Below, piece after piece: positions 14,250 to 16,022 of a stretch of 16,022 nt of DNA. A model generated the notes under the pieces. It ran no database searches, had not been told where the DNA came from, and saw only the letters and a list, made by a program, of their open reading frames with translations. Both the position numbers and the translations under genes were made by a program. The stretch covers positions 1-16,022 of the forward strand of contig SCST01000680.1 of the NCBI GenBank assembly GCA_004299465.1, written 5' to 3'. Origin of the DNA: Methylovulum sp. (lineage in GTDB: Bacteria; Pseudomonadota; Gammaproteobacteria; Methylococcales; Methylomonadaceae). Numbering within the stretch: the first letter of the stretch is position 1; every line of letters starts with the position of its first letter.

Positions 14250-15494
14250 TTGAGCAAACGTCGAGTTGTAATAACTGGATTAGGTGCTGTTACGCCCTTA
14301 GCTAATACGGTTTCAGAAACCTGGGATGGTATTATTAATGGCAAAAGCGGTATAAGTTCAATCGATTCATTTAATATTTCGCCTTTTGCGACTACCTTTG
14401 GTGGCGTCATCAGGAATTTTGACGTTACTCGCTATATTGCCGACAAAGATGCCAGGCGCATGGATGGTTTTATTCATTATGGCATTGCAGCAGGTAGCCA
14501 GGCTTTTGAAGATTCCGGGATTGAAGTGACTGATGCCAATGCCGGGCGTATAGGCGTTGCCATCGGTTCGGGAATAGGCGGCATTACCGGCATTGAAGAA
14601 TGTTATGCGGTCTACGAGAAAAGCGGGCCGCGCCGTATATCGCCGTTTTTTGTGCCCGGTAATATTATCAATATGATTTCGGGCAATTTATCGATTAAAT
14701 ATGGATTGAAAGGCCCCAATTACGCCATTGTTACCGCTTGCGCTACGGGTACGCATAATATTGGCGATGCCGCACGCTTGATTATGCACGGCGATGCCGA
14801 TGCCATGGTTGCCGGTGGCGCAGAGCGCTGCACGACATCGCCGACGGCTATGGGTGGTTTTGCATCGGCCAAGGCCTTGTCGCGCCGCAATGACGATCCG
14901 CAGGGGGCAAGCAGACCCTGGGACAGGGACAGGGATGGTTTTGTGTTAAGCGATGGAGCCGGCGTAGTGGTGCTTGAAGAGCTCGAACATGCAAAAGCGC
15001 GCGGGGCAAAAATTTACGCGGAATTGGTGGGTTTTGGTATGAGCGGCGACGCCTACCATATTACCACGCCGTCGGAAGGCGGCGAGGGCGCGGCGCGCTG
15101 TATGCAGAATGCGCTGAGGGATGCCGGTTTAAACGCCGATGACGTCGATTATATCAATGCCCACGGTACTTCAACGCCGGCCGGCGACTTAGGTGAAACC
15201 CACGCAATGAAGACGGCATTGGGCGACCATGCCTACAAGCTTGCCGTTAGCTCAACCAAGTCCATGATAGGTCATTTATTGGGTGCGGCAGGCGGTATCG
15301 AAGCTGTATTGACCGCATTAAGCATCAAAAACCAGATTGCACCGCCGACGATAAACCTCGATAACCAGGATCCCGAATGCGATCTTGATTATGTGCCCAA
15401 TACCGCCAGGGATATGAAAATCAATGTCGCCATGTCGAATTCGTTCGGTTTCGGCGGTACGAACGGTTCCTTGGTATTTAAACGCTACGAGTAG
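14250..15494 (+). CDS. fabF: 3-oxoacyl-ACP synthase II (KAS II)
   Basis: FabF condenses acyl-ACP with malonyl-ACP in elongation. In E. coli it also controls the temperature-dependent balance of unsaturated fatty acids. The 414-residue protein has the Cys-His-His catalytic set: C164 in VTACATGTH, H305 in NAHGTSTPAGD and H342 in SMIGHLLGAAGG, one or two positions from C163, H303 and H340 of E. coli. The start is TTG at 14250. The protein then reads SKRRVVITGLG, the exact family N-terminus, and no nearby in-frame ATG or GTG exists. There is no convincing Shine-Dalgarno sequence. After the stop, GTAGAG (15491-15496) and CTCTAC (15508-15513) form a 6-bp hairpin. Confidence 0.97.
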   Translation: MSKRRVVITGLGAVTPLANTVSETWDGIINGKSGISSIDSFNISPFATTFGGVIRNFDVTRYIADKDARRMDGFIHYGIAAGSQAFEDSGIEVTDANAGRIGVAIGSGIGGITGIEECYAVYEKSGPRRISPFFVPGNIINMISGNLSIKYGLKGPNYAIVTACATGTHNIGDAARLIMHGDADAMVAGGAERCTTSPTAMGGFASAKALSRRNDDPQGASRPWDRDRDGFVLSDGAGVVVLEELEHAKARGAKIYAELVGFGMSGDAYHITTPSEGGEGAARCMQNALRDAGLNADDVDYINAHGTSTPAGDLGETHAMKTALGDHAYKLAVSSTKSMIGHLLGAAGGIEAVLTALSIKNQIAPPTINLDNQDPECDLDYVPNTARDMKINVAMSNSFGFGGTNGSLVFKRYE

Positions 15495-15518
15495 AGTTTT
15501 ACCCGTTCTCTACGGCTA

Positions 15519-16022
15519 ATGTTTCTCGTCAATGGTGAAAGCAAGGCGCATATTGAGATAAGCGACCGTGGTTTTCAATACGGCGACGGACTGTTTGAAA
15601 CCATTGAAGTTGCCGGCGGGCAGCCTATTTTTCTCGACCGGCATCTTAGCCGCTTACAGATAGGCTGCAACAGCTTGTACATTCCTGTCCCAGACCTTCA
15701 CGCGCTGGCCTTAGAGGCCAAAACATTTTGCAAGCAGTCATGTTCTAACAGCAGGGCTGTCCTCAAACTGATCATTACCCGAGGTTCGGGGGGGCGGGGT
15801 TACCGGCAACCCGAGCCGGTCCAGCCTACCCGCGTCTTCAGCTTGCATTCTTTTCCTGATTACCCGTCCATTTACCAGGCAGCGGGCATAAATGCCCGTT
15901 TTTGCAGCACGCGTCTGGGATTAAATCCGGCGCTGGCCGGTATCAAGCACCTGAACCGTCTTGAGCAGGTGCTGGCCAGGGCGGAGTGGAGTGACGCGGC
16001 TATCCAGGAAGGCATCATGCTC
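15519..16022 (+). CDS. pabC: Aminodeoxychorismate lyase PabC (3' end cut by window edge)
   Basis: PabC is a fold-type IV PLP enzyme that converts 4-amino-4-deoxychorismate to 4-aminobenzoate and pyruvate for folate synthesis. From ATG 15519, 168 codons are open to the window end; the full protein is usually about 270 residues. MFLVNGE at the start, SDRGFQYGDGLFET at 15-28, RGSGGRGY at 88-95 and the PLP-lysine region GIKHLNRLEQVL at 141-152 (K143) closely match E. coli PabC. It starts 24 bases after fabF, without a clear Shine-Dalgarno sequence, in the same position as in the E. coli cluster, where mltG and tmk follow. Confidence 0.95.
   Translation, partial: MFLVNGESKAHIEISDRGFQYGDGLFETIEVAGGQPIFLDRHLSRLQIGCNSLYIPVPDLHALALEAKTFCKQSCSNSRAVLKLIITRGSGGRGYRQPEPVQPTRVFSLHSFPDYPSIYQAAGINARFCSTRLGLNPALAGIKHLNRLEQVLARAEWSDAAIQEGIML

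Overview
This 16,022-base window looks like core chromosome of a gammaproteobacterium of moderate GC content. The fatty-acid cluster (yceD-rpmF-plsX-fabH-fabD-fabG-acpP-fabF-pabC) has the same gene order as in Escherichia coli. The orn/rsgA neighbourhood, the short C-minus form of ribosomal protein L32 and a tRNA-Ala(GGC) gene beside gltX fit the same class. A methanotroph-like (Methylococcales) lineage is possible from overall feel, but nothing visible proves it. I see no phage, transposon, CRISPR array, toxin-antitoxin pair or other clear accessory island.

Layout. (1) 1-2073, minus strand: a Ste24-type M48 membrane metallopeptidase followed, with a 4-base ATGA overlap, by rsgA, whose 3' end runs off the window. 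(2) 2158-6102, plus strand: orn, serS, a small exported SEL1-repeat protein and gltX; the SEL1 gene and gltX overlap by ATGA. (3) 6105-6509: a strong promoter, tRNA-Ala(GGC), two identical tRNA-Glu(TTC) genes and an intrinsic terminator. (4) 6683-8640: an unrecognised small exported helical protein, two long inverted repeats, then argH. (5) 8905-16022: a good promoter almost touching yceD, then yceD-rpmF, a 359-base gap ending in a terminator-like hairpin, plsX-fabH-fabD-fabG, a separate acpP promoter and structured leader, acpP, a hairpin, fabF and a truncated pabC.

How it works together. Most genes serve translation (seryl- and glutamyl-tRNA synthetases, tRNAs, L32, the ribosome-assembly GTPase RsgA, YceD, and oligoribonuclease for RNA turnover) or type II fatty-acid and phospholipid synthesis. 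PlsX makes acyl-phosphate. FabD loads malonyl onto AcpP, FabH starts the chain, FabF elongates and FabG reduces. PabC contributes to folate and ArgH to arginine.

I did not find a convincing undescribed system. The points most worth a second look are regulatory: complementary repeats bracketing each tRNA-Glu gene, terminator-like hairpins about 25 nt before the serS and plsX start codons, a yceD promoter that predicts a nearly leaderless mRNA, two perfect or near-perfect long inverted repeats before argH, and the unknown exported 125-residue protein.
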